DNA of 64,000 nucleotides from assembly GCF_020524025.1 (NCBI RefSeq), contig NZ_JAIVKN010000002.1, positions 868,001-932,000 of the forward strand. Reading direction: 5' to 3'. The notes below the pieces were generated by a model. The model was not told the DNA's origin, did no database searches, and saw nothing but the letters and a program-made list of their open reading frames with translations. This document shows positions 44,603 through 53,401 of this stretch, piece by piece; position 1 is the stretch's first letter; each line of letters starts with the position of its first letter. Made by a program: the position numbers and the translations under genes. Source of the DNA: Halobacillus litoralis (GTDB lineage: Bacteria > Bacillota > Bacilli > Bacillales > Halobacillaceae).

Positions 44603-44847
44603 GCTGAATCCTTCTTTCTATAGGTTCAAACGAACATTTTAATTTTCCTAAACTATGATAACTCTATTTCCACTAAATTTACAGGGGATATGCACGTCAA
44701 AAGGCTTTTAAATACTAAAGGATGCAAACCGTCTGTACACACCCCTTACTTAAGTAAAGATACATACAGAAATTAAAAGGCGTACGCATATTTAGTAGAG
44801 CACCCTAAGCACAACCACGGAATGGAGAGACCGAGCTTTTTAAAGCG
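44603..44847. other. Upstream region of lrgAB
   Basis: No gene seen between lrgA and the terminator of the alpha/beta hydrolase gene. No clear operator found. Confidence 0.4.
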
Positions 44848-44884
44848 AAAAAAGAGCGCTCCCACAACAAGGGGAACGCCCGTT
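44848..44884 (-). terminator. Alpha/beta hydrolase gene terminator
   Basis: On the minus strand GGGCGTTCCCC pairs imperfectly with GGGAGCGCTC and runs into six T. Confidence 0.72.
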
Positions 44885-44891
44885 TACTTAA

Positions 44892-45755
44892 TTATTTATT
44901 TAAAAACGCCCGCATGATGCGGTTAACTTCTTCCGGCTTCTCATGATGAGGCGCATGACTGACCCCTTCCATACGATGAATTGTAAGGTCTCGTACATAA
45001 TCTTCGACTCCATCAAGATTGCTGTTTTCAAATGCAGGGTCCGCATTGCCCCAAACAATTAACGTTGGCGATTCAAACATCTGATAAGGAAGATCGAGCG
45101 GCTCTTTCACGTGCTCTTCAAACGGATAAAATGAGGCTGCCCGGTAATAATGGAGCATCGACTTCATCGCTTCCGGCTGCATCCATGCCTCTATGTATTT
45201 CTGTTCATCGTCTTTCGTCAGATACCCTTTTCTCCGACCCGGAATGGTCATCATCTTCCGTAGACGCTCCGCGTTATTAGCAAGCAGCATTTCATGTGAG
45301 TCCGGACGTTGGAAAAAGCCCATATAACTGCTTGCTTCCCGCTGCCCCGGGTTTTCTTCTAATTCTCTTCTGAACGTGTACGGGTGCGGGGCATCGAACA
45401 TAATCAACTGCTTGATATAGTCCGGTTCCGTATATGCGAGTGTCCAGGCAATGGCTCCACCCCAGTCATGGGCCACCAGCACGCAGTCCTTCTCCCCGAA
45501 CGCTTCAATCAGCTGTTTCACATCCTCGACTAAAACGGACATGTCGTAGGAAGAGACACCTTCCGGCTTATCTGATAGATTGTAGCCTCTCATATCGACG
45601 GCCACCACACGATAATCCTTCGAAAATTCTTCGATTTGATGATGCCAGTTGTACCAGAAGTAAGGGAACCCGTGAAGAAACAGCATCAGTTCGCCTTCCC
45701 CTTCAGTGACATAATGCAGATTGACGTCATTCACTTTTACATATCCATCTTGCAT
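44892..45755 (-). CDS. Alpha/beta hydrolase, epoxide hydrolase/dehalogenase-like
   Basis: 287 residues. The oxyanion motif HGFPYFWYNW (HGxP) and the nucleophile elbow VAHDWGGAIAW, with aspartate in place of serine, mark the epoxide hydrolase/haloalkane dehalogenase branch. An acid region WGNADPAF and the catalytic His in GVSHAPHHEKPEEV complete the triad. Trp next to the nucleophile (HDW) is usual in both subgroups, so the reaction is not decided. ATG 45755 follows GGGTGG; the much longer in-frame extension to 45905 has no ribosome site. Confidence 0.87.
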   Translation of the reverse strand: MQDGYVKVNDVNLHYVTEGEGELMLFLHGFPYFWYNWHHQIEEFSKDYRVVAVDMRGYNLSDKPEGVSSYDMSVLVEDVKQLIEAFGEKDCVLVAHDWGGAIAWTLAYTEPDYIKQLIMFDAPHPYTFRRELEENPGQREASSYMGFFQRPDSHEMLLANNAERLRKMMTIPGRRKGYLTKDDEQKYIEAWMQPEAMKSMLHYYRAASFYPFEEHVKEPLDLPYQMFESPTLIVWGNADPAFENSNLDGVEDYVRDLTIHRMEGVSHAPHHEKPEEVNRIMRAFLNK

Positions 45756-45982
45756 GATTGAACCACCCTTTCTCCAGCTATTTGTATCATCGAGACACAA
45801 TACTCTTCTTTTTATGGAATCGCAATGAAGAAGTCTCATTTTTTGGATAATTAGGAAATACAACCTAAAGAGTTTATAAGGGCACGCCAATATAATTTCT
45901 AGCATTTTTCTTGTTTTTGGAATTCATGGAAGCTCAGGAATGATAAAATTATACTAGTCACACTGAAATTTAGGAGAATTCG

Positions 45983-47638
45983 ATGACTCATGAACTAATA
46001 GTTGAGAAAAAATCGTTCAATCGTCAAACCTTAGATGAAGTTAAAACCGTTTATCTGAATGATTACCCTGTAGTTTATATCCTTTATAACCACAAGCGTT
46101 CCGTTGCCTATATTGGACAAACAGTTCATAAAAACAGGCGGCTCCACGACCATTTGAATAATCCCAAACGAAAAATACATAACGAAACCATCCTGATTGG
46201 TCACGAGAAATTCAACCAGTCCGCTACCTACAATATGGAGTCGAATTTGATCAATTACTTTATCGCTGACAATCAATATAAACTCCAAAACGTCAGTCAG
46301 ACAGCGAATATGCAGATGCATAACTACTTCAACAAACAATATTTCAATGATGAAGTGTTTTCGGAGTTATGGGAGAAGCTGAGGGAAGAAGAATTAGCAA
46401 GAGATACAATTGAAAATTTAAGAAATAAAGATATTTACAAGCTCTCTCCTTACAAACAATTATCCGAAGAGCAGCTGGAAATGAAAAACCGAATCCTTGA
46501 GTTCTGCCAGCAGAACATAAAGAAAGACGACAACCGCGTCTTTATTGTGGAAGGGGATGCTGGGTCCGGAAAGAGTGTCCTGTTAAGTTCTTTATTTAAC
46601 ACCATTCAGGACTACGCTGATTAGAAGAGTTCCAATTTATATGGCACGAATAACTATTTGTTAGTCAATCACAATGAAATGTTGAAGACGTATAAAAACA
46701 TCGCCAACAGCCTTCCCAATTTGAAGAAGAAAAATTTTGAGAGGCCTACACGCTTTATAAATCGGATGGATAAAGAGATGGAACAAGCTGATATCGTATT
46801 AGTGGATGAAGCCCACCTCCTCTTAAGTAAAGAGGATGCCTATAACAACTTCCGCTACAACAACCATTTAGCTGAAATTATAAAACGAAGCAAAATAACC
46901 ATCGTCATCTTTGATCCGAAACAAGTATTAAAGTTGAAAGGTTACTGGAATCAGCCGTTAATGGAGGAGATTACCGGCCACTATCATGCAGAAAGACTGA
47001 AGCTCACCAACCAATTCAGGATGAACGCAAGTCCCGATACAATCGAGTGGATGAACAGCTTCGTAACGAAAAAGCTCCTACCACTGCCAAGCAATGATGG
47101 GTATGATTTTGAATTAAAGATATTTGACGACCCTTCCCGATTCAAGGAGGCAGTCCGAAAGAAGAATGATGAACACAGCCTTTCGAGAATTGTCTCCACC
47201 TTCGACTTCACCCATAAAAAGGATGGAGAAATCTATTACGTCGATGAAGAGGGCGTCAATATGCCATGGAATATTACGAAAGACAACATGACCTGGGGCG
47301 AGGAAATCCATACGATCAATGAAGTCGGTTCGATTTATACGGTGCAAGGGTTTGACTTAAACTATGTGGGAGTCATTCTAGGACCATCTGTCAGTTATGA
47401 TGAGAAAAAGGACAAAATTGTCATTGATCCTTCGAAGTACAAAGATAAAGGCGCCTTCACTGCAAGAAACGATATGGATCATGGGGAAACGGAAAAAGTG
47501 AAGGAAGAGATTATTTTGAACTCCATTAATGTCTTAATGAAACGCGGGATTTACGGACTTTATGTGTACCCCGTAGATCCGAAACTAAAAGCCAGATTGA
47601 AAAATTTAAGAGAGGAAGCTAACTATGACTCAAATTAA
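45983..47638 (+). pseudogene. GIY-YIG nuclease / DUF2075 helicase-like ATPase split by in-frame TAG
   Basis: Two open segments (45983-46624 and up to 47638) lie in the same frame and read as one protein of about 551 residues interrupted only by TAG at 46622-46624. Residues 30-95 form a GIY-YIG domain (VVYILYNHKRSVAYIGQTVH). Walker A is VEGDAGSGKSVLL (about 194-206), then the stop, then VNHNEMLKTYKNIA, Walker B IVLVDEAHLLLS and the late helicase-like motifs TNQFRMN and YTVQGFDLNYVGVILG of DUF2075. The ribosome site TAGGAGA precedes ATG. Apart from the amber codon the frame is intact, so the mutation is recent, a sequencing error, or suppressed. The 3' end overlaps the MazG-like gene by 14 bases, implying one operon. 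Confidence 0.85.
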
Positions 47639-47945
47639 AAAACTGATTCAAACGATCAATGAATTCCGGGATGAGCGTGACTGGAAGCAATACCACAACC
47701 CAAAAGACCTGGCCATCTCAATGTCCATTGAAGCCGCTGAACTGCTGGAGGACTTCCAGTGGATCAGCAGTAAGGAAGCGGTTGAGAAACACAACGAAAA
47801 CATCAAAGAAGAAATCGCTGATGTTATGATATATGCGTTGATGCTTTGTGACGAATTGGATTTAGATGTGGAAGAAATCATTAGAAGCAAAGTGAAGAAA
47901 AACGGAGAAAAATATCCCGCTCCTGCTCAAAGTAACCAGCAATGA
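47625..47945 (+). CDS. MazG-like nucleotide pyrophosphohydrolase
   Basis: 106 residues, all-alpha NTP-PPase fold. The metal-binding signature is SIEAAELLEDFQW (EAAELxE) followed by EEIADVMIYALMLCDEL (ExxD). Such single-domain enzymes hydrolyse NTP or modified dNTP to monophosphate and pyrophosphate. ATG follows GAGG by 9 bases and overlaps the end of the DUF2075 gene by 14 bases. The tight pairing with a nuclease/helicase suggests a shared role, possibly nucleotide depletion during phage infection (inference). Confidence 0.9.
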   Translation: MTQIKKLIQTINEFRDERDWKQYHNPKDLAISMSIEAAELLEDFQWISSKEAVEKHNENIKEEIADVMIYALMLCDELDLDVEEIIRSKVKKNGEKYPAPAQSNQQ

Positions 47946-48270
47946 AACGCCCCCCCATATGTAAGCAGCCCGCATGGACTATGTAGCCTTCCAAGCGAGC
48001 TGCTTTTCTTATGCTCTTCTATATTACAAATTTCACTTTTAAACCATTCCCCCTATTGAACCAGGGGTGAAAACATTTATTAAGACTTAAAAATACACCA
48101 AGATATCGAAAATACAGCTATCTTTTCCACCATTTATCCCCTTCTTCTCTAAGTATATTAATATATGTATAAATTATATAAAGTCCCGCTCCTATACAAA
48201 TACCTTTATTAAAAACACGAGTGATTTGTTATAATTTACAATTGAATAGAATAGTAGAAGGTGGATGTAA
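47946..48270. other. Intergenic region with terminator-like hairpin
   Basis: AAGCAGC (47963-47969) pairs with GCTGCTT (47999-48005), followed by TTCTT, and probably ends the MazG-like transcript. The rest is AT-rich, with a TATAAT at 48230-48235 that may be the -10 of the following nuclease gene; no good -35 is seen. Confidence 0.5.
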
Positions 48271-49749
48271 ATGAGTAAAAACGAAAAGAAAAAGGATTCC
48301 AAACAGGATAAAATCAAGAAGCTCATTCAACAAAGGCACCCGAATGCTATATTAATAGAAAATGCCAGCATTGGGAGTAAGCTGGATGTTAACGAGTACG
48401 GGGCTTTTCTTGAAGACTGTGTAGTTGTATACACGCTTAATCAGAGCGAGACCGGGCTGGTAAGAATCGGCCGCCTCCCGTGGTTTGAAGAAACAAAGGG
48501 CTTGGTTGACCACTTTGCGTTCAAATCTATCTTCGATCTCGACAATACAACGTTTGTAGTTGGGAATCACGGAAAAGTGATCGAGAAATTCTTAAAGGCT
48601 AACAAGCAGATGTCTCTTGAAGTCAAAGAACGGAAATGGCACGAAAAGATCTTAGGATTCAGAAGTGGCGCTATGTGGAAAAAGGTAATCGCATCACTGG
48701 CATACCTCTTTCTCTTTTTGACCGTAGTTGCCGCATTCTTACCAGAAGACTCCGGACCTGTCATTTTCGCAGCCAGCCTGCTGACTTTAGGTGTCGGACT
48801 TGCCGCTATGGGAATTTCTATATATAAGAAAAGAAGCTTAAAAATAAGTTCTATTATCTCACTAGCTGCTATTATCTTATTTTTCTTCAGTTTTACCTTC
48901 CCCACCGACAGTGAAAGGGCTGCGGTTGATGAACCAGATGAAATAGAGACAGAAATCGAAGCGGAGAGTACAGCCGATAAAGAGCCCGAAGCGGAAGAAG
49001 AAAAACAGATTGATGATAATAAACCATCTTCCACCGAAGAAAAGCCAGACGATGAAGAGAAAGAGAAAAGCGAGGATGATTTAACAGCGGCTACGGTCGT
49101 GAACATAGTGGATGGCGATACGATTGATATCAAGCTGAACGGTAAAAAGGAACGGGTACGGTTACTTCTCGTGGATACCCCCGAGACGAAACATCCGGAC
49201 CTGCCCACCCAAAAGTTCGGCCCGGAAGCGAGTGCTTTTACTACAAGTACCTTATCCGGAAAAGAAGTGAAAGTTGAATACGATGGTCCCAAATACGATA
49301 AATATGATCGTTTATTGGCTTACATATGGGTGGACGGTGAAAACTTTAACCAGACCTTACTAGAGGAAGGCTTGGCGCGTTATGCCTATGAATACGATCC
49401 CCCTTATGAACATGCGGAGGAAATGAAGGAAGCACAAGCAGAGGCCAAAGCTGCGGAGAGAGGCGTATGGAGCATAGATGGATATGTAACAGATGAAGGT
49501 TTCAAAGTCGAAGAGAAAAAAGAAGTAGCGAAGAGCCCTGAGCCTTCTGATTCAGAACCATCTACACCAGAGGAGTCCAGCGAACCAGACCTGAAATATA
49601 ATCCTTTTGGTCCGGATCGAGATTGTGGTGATTTCGATACACACGCACAAGCCCAGGCATTTTATATAGCAGCAGGCGGCCCCGGATCGGATCCCCACAG
49701 ACTTGATGGACATGACAGCGACGGGCTAGCCTGCGAAAGTTTACCTTAA
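48271..49749 (+). CDS. Membrane-anchored thermonuclease (SNase) with Excalibur domain
   Basis: 492 residues. The N-terminal about 130 form an unrecognised soluble domain (FLEDCVVVYTLNQSETGLVR); three membrane helices follow at about 138-208 (IASLAYLFLFLTVVAAFLP, VIFAASLLTLGVGLAAMGIS, ISSIISLAAIILFFFSFTF). A Glu/Asp-rich linker (about 215-275) leads to a staphylococcal-nuclease domain (about 276-400) with VVNIVDGDTIDI, the catalytic Arg/Asp region RVRLLLVDTPET and EEGLARYAYEY. The C-terminus is an Excalibur calcium-binding domain (DRDCGDFDTHAQAQAFY ... DSDGLACE). Ribosome site GAAGGTGG. The nuclease should face outside, unlike most SNases, which are secreted or lipid-anchored without an N-terminal cytosolic domain. 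Confidence 0.9.
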   Translation: MSKNEKKKDSKQDKIKKLIQQRHPNAILIENASIGSKLDVNEYGAFLEDCVVVYTLNQSETGLVRIGRLPWFEETKGLVDHFAFKSIFDLDNTTFVVGNHGKVIEKFLKANKQMSLEVKERKWHEKILGFRSGAMWKKVIASLAYLFLFLTVVAAFLPEDSGPVIFAASLLTLGVGLAAMGISIYKKRSLKISSIISLAAIILFFFSFTFPTDSERAAVDEPDEIETEIEAESTADKEPEAEEEKQIDDNKPSSTEEKPDDEEKEKSEDDLTAATVVNIVDGDTIDIKLNGKKERVRLLLVDTPETKHPDLPTQKFGPEASAFTTSTLSGKEVKVEYDGPKYDKYDRLLAYIWVDGENFNQTLLEEGLARYAYEYDPPYEHAEEMKEAQAEAKAAERGVWSIDGYVTDEGFKVEEKKEVAKSPEPSDSEPSTPEESSEPDLKYNPFGPDRDCGDFDTHAQAQAFYIAAGGPGSDPHRLDGHDSDGLACESLP

Positions 49750-49820
49750 ATTCGAATCCATGTAGGAAATTTTTTATTAGACTTTTATTAGACGAGTTCC
49801 CTAATTAGAAAATGCGTTTT

Positions 49821-49858
49821 AAAAAGCCTGATCCACCGTGGTGGATCAGGCTTTTTTA
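49821..49858. terminator. Bidirectional terminator
   Basis: 17-bp perfect stem AAAAAGCCTGATCCACC / GGTGGATCAGGCTTTTT with a 2-base centre. Serves the SNase gene (plus) and the DUF3817 gene (minus). Confidence 0.9.
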
Positions 49859-49871
49859 TGTTATTCCATTT

Positions 49872-50189
49872 TTAAGCAACAAGGCGCTCCCGCTGATCTA
49901 CAAACTTTTTCTTCAACTGATGATCAAGAATAAAATTCCCAAATGGGATAAACGCGACAATAAATGCCCCTGCCGCCCATTTAAATGACCAGCGCACCTT
50001 AAAGGTAACGTAAGCGACAATCAGCATGTACACAACAAACAATCCCCCGTGGATCATTCCGTTGACCGACACAGCTTCCGGCGTATCAAACATATACTTT
50101 AACGGCATGGAGATGAAAAGGAGAATTAAAAAGGACATCCCCTCTAAAAATCCCATCACTCGTAATTTCCCTATCGGTGTTTTCAGCAT
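49872..50189 (-). CDS. DUF3817 family membrane protein
   Basis: 105 residues with three membrane helices. The start KTPIGKLRVMGFLEGMSFLILLFISMPLKY and the central VNGMIHGGLFVVYMLIV (conserved G-x-x-H-G) are typical of DUF3817/YdzA-like integral membrane proteins. Function is unknown. RBS is AAAGGAG. Monocistronic. Confidence 0.88.
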   Translation of the reverse strand: MLKTPIGKLRVMGFLEGMSFLILLFISMPLKYMFDTPEAVSVNGMIHGGLFVVYMLIVAYVTFKVRWSFKWAAGAFIVAFIPFGNFILDHQLKKKFVDQRERLVA

Positions 50190-50566
50190 GTGAAATCTCC
50201 TTTATAACGAAATCAACTCTTTCTCATCTATCTTAATCTCTCATTCGAGAAGGCGCAATCTGTTATTAGAATGGAGATCGCAGGAAGCAGCTATCCCCGT
50301 CCTACCACTTCTTCAGGCTTTGATGGTTTAAATGCCGTCATAAATGGGCTCATCCATAACTTACGATTTGAAAGCTGCCGAAAAATGAATAGATAATGGG
50401 ATTGTGACAATTCATTGAATAATAGCGAAATTAATAAACTTGTCTTTGGGGAGAGAGAAAAACGATTGTTATTGCCACCATGACCAAGAGGAAAACCTTC
50501 CTACACACCCACCTATACAAAGAGCATAAGATAAGAGAAACGTTGAACATTGGAGGACTTACAAAT
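50190..50566. other. Divergent intergenic region
   Basis: No gene recognised. In-frame codons from 50480 that would extend the ferritin-like protein lack a ribosome site. The two divergent promoters must lie here, but none is clear. Confidence 0.45.
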
Positions 50567-51529
50567 ATGTGTTCACATCCTTTTTCTCACCACCCCGGTC
50601 CATATAACGGGAGTTACTATCACGCAAACCAAGACAGTCAAATTGTCAACGACATACAAAAAGCCATCCACGGAGAGTATAGTGCGATCGCCTGCTATGA
50701 GAAGTTAGCCAGACTTGCGCCAACACAGGAAGAAAGGAACAAAATTCTTGAGATCCAACAAGATGAAAAGCGTCACCTAGAAGAGTTCAGCAGAATTTAT
50801 GCCTATTTAACTGGCTGTCAGCCAACTTATCAGATCACAGAGAAGTGTCCGGATGAGTATCTATCAGGAATTGAATTCGCTTTTAAAGATGAACAAGGAG
50901 CGGTGGATTTTTATTTAGACATTGCAGATAAGACTCAGCATGCTTTTATTAAAGATCGTTTTAAACGCGCAGCAGCAGACGAACAAAACCACGCGGTATG
51001 GTTTTTATCTTTTATAAGTAAGTCACACAGAACACGCACCCAGCGGCAAGTTGAAAACTACGGAGCTAAAGGGGCACTAAATTCTCCCACGCTGTCCATC
51101 CCCCAAATCCTGACGTATGCTCTTCAAGACGAATACCTGGCACAAGCGAGGTACGATAATATTCTAGGGACCTTTGGATATATTCCTACTTTCGCACGAA
51201 TCAAACAAGCAGAATTGAGACATATTGATGCATTGCTTCCCCTGTTTGGACAGTACCAAGTGCCATTACCTGAAAATACATCCCAGTCATTCGTTTCAAC
51301 TCCTGAGAATATTAAGGCAGCTTTTGGAGCCGGCGTACAAGGAGAAATAGACAATATTGCGATGTATGACAAATTCTTATCACTCGAAATTCCTAACGAT
51401 ATGAGAATCGTATTTACACAACTTCGTAATGCCTCAACGAATCATCTGGCGGCGTTTGAGAGGGGTCTGGAAAGGGGTAAGGAAATAGCTAACCTCGAGT
51501 ATGTTCGTTTAAATAATAAACCCCTCTAG
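50567..51529 (+). CDS. Tandem ferritin-like (rubrerythrin/DUF2202-type) protein
   Basis: 320 residues from ATG 50567, which follows GGAGG by 10 bases. After a His-rich start (CSHPFSHHPGPYNGSYYH) come two four-helix ferritin-like domains. The first (about 35-155) shows EYSAIACYEKLA, QQDEKRHLEEF, DEQGAVDFYLDIA and DEQNHAVWFL. The second (about 180-315) shows DEYLAQARYDNIL, IKQAELRHIDALLPLFGQY, EIDNIAMYDKF and STNHLAAFERGLERG, like DUF2202. The E-x6-Y and E-x2-H pairs indicate di-metal sites. A role in metal or peroxide handling is inferred. The stop codon lies inside the terminator stem. Confidence 0.82.
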   Translation: MCSHPFSHHPGPYNGSYYHANQDSQIVNDIQKAIHGEYSAIACYEKLARLAPTQEERNKILEIQQDEKRHLEEFSRIYAYLTGCQPTYQITEKCPDEYLSGIEFAFKDEQGAVDFYLDIADKTQHAFIKDRFKRAAADEQNHAVWFLSFISKSHRTRTQRQVENYGAKGALNSPTLSIPQILTYALQDEYLAQARYDNILGTFGYIPTFARIKQAELRHIDALLPLFGQYQVPLPENTSQSFVSTPENIKAAFGAGVQGEIDNIAMYDKFLSLEIPNDMRIVFTQLRNASTNHLAAFERGLERGKEIANLEYVRLNNKPL

Positions 51530-51552
51530 AAATATTTCTAGAGGGGTTTTTC
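51518..51552 (+). terminator. Terminator overlapping ferritin-like stop codon
   Basis: Perfect stem AAACCCCTCTAGAAAT / ATTTCTAGAGGGGTTT, T-tail. The TAG stop of the upstream gene is within the first arm. Confidence 0.9.
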
Positions 51553-51748
51553 ACTGCTATTATATTCCTGGCAATGTCACAATTATCTATCCGGGCATCC
51601 AAATATCTTCGTATCCGTTCTGTATCGATTAATCATATAAATGAACCATTTTCTCTTATGTCATTACGTTCACACATCACGCTAAGATAATTATGGAGAG
51701 GAAGCTTTTAACTACAACCATTCAGTGCATTACTTGATAATGATGCCA

Positions 51749-53068
51749 TTAATTATATAAAATTTCTTCTGGACGTCGATTTAATATCTCATATTTTGGT
51801 TTTATAGTCTCTAAGTATTTATATGTATCTGCAGTAAATGAGGGGTTCAACCCATTTTTTATCATTCTTTTAATAACTACTTCTGAGACCTCTTTTCCGT
51901 TTATAAGAAAAATTGGATAATCATCGTTTAGTAATTCTAGCTGTGCTTTTTCTCTAAATACCCCTGTTGTTACATAAGCACCGACCCACCCCCTTTTCAG
52001 TCTAGCTACCACTCTAGCAATGTTCTCTGCATTAATAGCTGCATCTGGTTTAATACACTTAGCTTGTCCCAAGGTTATAATTTTCATAGGCAGCACTCCG
52101 CTACTCCCTAAATTGATTCTCCCCACGAAATCTGTACCCCCATCCCCAGATTGTTTTGTTATCCATCCAGTAGAATATTTATCTATTATATACTTACATG
52201 AATGTGCTGCAAGAAACTCAAAATCATGCTTATTGTTATAATAATAATTATATATATCATCTAATACCTTCTTATTGATATTTTTAGCCTTTTGTTTTTC
52301 GGTGGGTTGAACTAGAATAGTATTGACGTTTCTTCGGATATTCTCTATCTTTTTTTCATTATTAACCCATTCCCTCCAAGACTTTGGAGCTTTTTTTAAC
52401 ATTTGATTAGTTGTTAATGAGCTATTCCTTCGATCGTTAATCCAACTCCAATCAAAAGATTCATTTTCTTCACGTGTATTTAAGACAACAAAATCAAAGG
52501 CATAATTAGTGAATGTCTGTCCAGAGCTATGCTTTTGCGACAAGAGTTCTACTTTATTAATAACTCCAAAACCCTGAAATTTATAAATACCAGTATCAAT
52601 ATTCTCAAAAAATAATATTGGAGGTGCTTTCTTTCTGACCTCTTTATCTGAGTCTTCATGCATCTCATATGCTTTCATTAAAATATTATTATTAGAAGTT
52701 TCAGGGGATTTTCCAGGGGTTTTATTATCTCCAAAGTATTTAATATACCCCCTATCTGGTTCAAAAATATCTTTCCAATGAGTCTTCCTTTTGCCAGCAT
52801 TTTTTGGGTGCCCGAAAACTAATATTGCCGGTCTTATTTTTCCATCAGTTTTCTTAATCTCTTTATAAGGAAATATACCTGCTTGTGCGTTAATACAAGG
52901 ATTGATTGAATCTCCTTTTTTTTCCCTCGGCATATATGTAGCATACTTTAACGATTTTATTACTTTTCCATCAAATGAACCGTAGCGACCACTTAATTTC
53001 CCTGTCCTCGGATTAAAATCGCATTCTTCCTTGTTTGATAAAATTTCTCCGATCATTATTTTGCTCAT
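51749..53068 (-). CDS. Stand-alone restriction endonuclease, Mrr-like catalytic domain, possibly modification-dependent
   Basis: 439 residues. The C-terminal third looks like an Mrr/PD-(D/E)XK nuclease: helix DFEFLAAHSCKYIIDKY, acidic GDGGTDFVGRI (about 309-319) and QAK (335-337) in TLGQAKC, the D-x(n)-QxK variant seen in the MspJI/Mrr groups. The N-terminal 250 residues (RPAILVFGHPKNAGKRKTHW, APPILFFENIDTGIYKFQGF) resemble a base-recognition module, but I cannot name it. No methyltransferase gene adjoins it, which suggests a type IV enzyme. The gene is clearly AT-richer than its neighbours (AAT, ATT, TTA frequent), a sign of transfer. ATG 53068 lies 12 bases after AGAAGGAGA. Confidence 0.72.
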   Translation of the reverse strand: MSKIMIGEILSNKEECDFNPRTGKLSGRYGSFDGKVIKSLKYATYMPREKKGDSINPCINAQAGIFPYKEIKKTDGKIRPAILVFGHPKNAGKRKTHWKDIFEPDRGYIKYFGDNKTPGKSPETSNNNILMKAYEMHEDSDKEVRKKAPPILFFENIDTGIYKFQGFGVINKVELLSQKHSSGQTFTNYAFDFVVLNTREENESFDWSWINDRRNSSLTTNQMLKKAPKSWREWVNNEKKIENIRRNVNTILVQPTEKQKAKNINKKVLDDIYNYYYNNKHDFEFLAAHSCKYIIDKYSTGWITKQSGDGGTDFVGRINLGSSGVLPMKIITLGQAKCIKPDAAINAENIARVVARLKRGWVGAYVTTGVFREKAQLELLNDDYPIFLINGKEVSEVVIKRMIKNGLNPSFTADTYKYLETIKPKYEILNRRPEEILYN

Positions 53069-53401
53069 ATAATCTTCACATCTCCTTCTTATTAAGTAAA
53101 AAGACAATTATGACTTATGTTCTTTCTATATCTCTTGTTAATTAGAGTTAAAGAATTCATTGTGAGAACCATGGAAAGCTAACTAATAGTAAACTTCAGT
53201 TGCTTTTACCTATTATTGATTGAAGATTGGTAAAATGAATTTCAAAAGGCTGCTACTGTAAAGTCTCTATCATCTTAAGAACCTGTTATTGATAAAAAAC
53301 ATTCGTATAATAATCCATTTGGAAGAAGTGCTCCCCATTCAATGCAAGCTATTCAAGGTTACTCCACCTGTATTACATCCGTCACTACTGATAACTAATA
53401 T
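53069..53401. other. AT-rich intergenic region
   Basis: No gene, hairpin or promoter recognised. Composition is like the adjacent restriction gene, so it may belong to the transferred segment. Confidence 0.4.

Noticed and set aside
46622-46624. TAG read as pyrrolysine or programmed readthrough
   Set aside because: Bacillaceae are not known to use pyrrolysine and no readthrough signal is evident after the codon; a nonsense mutation is simpler.
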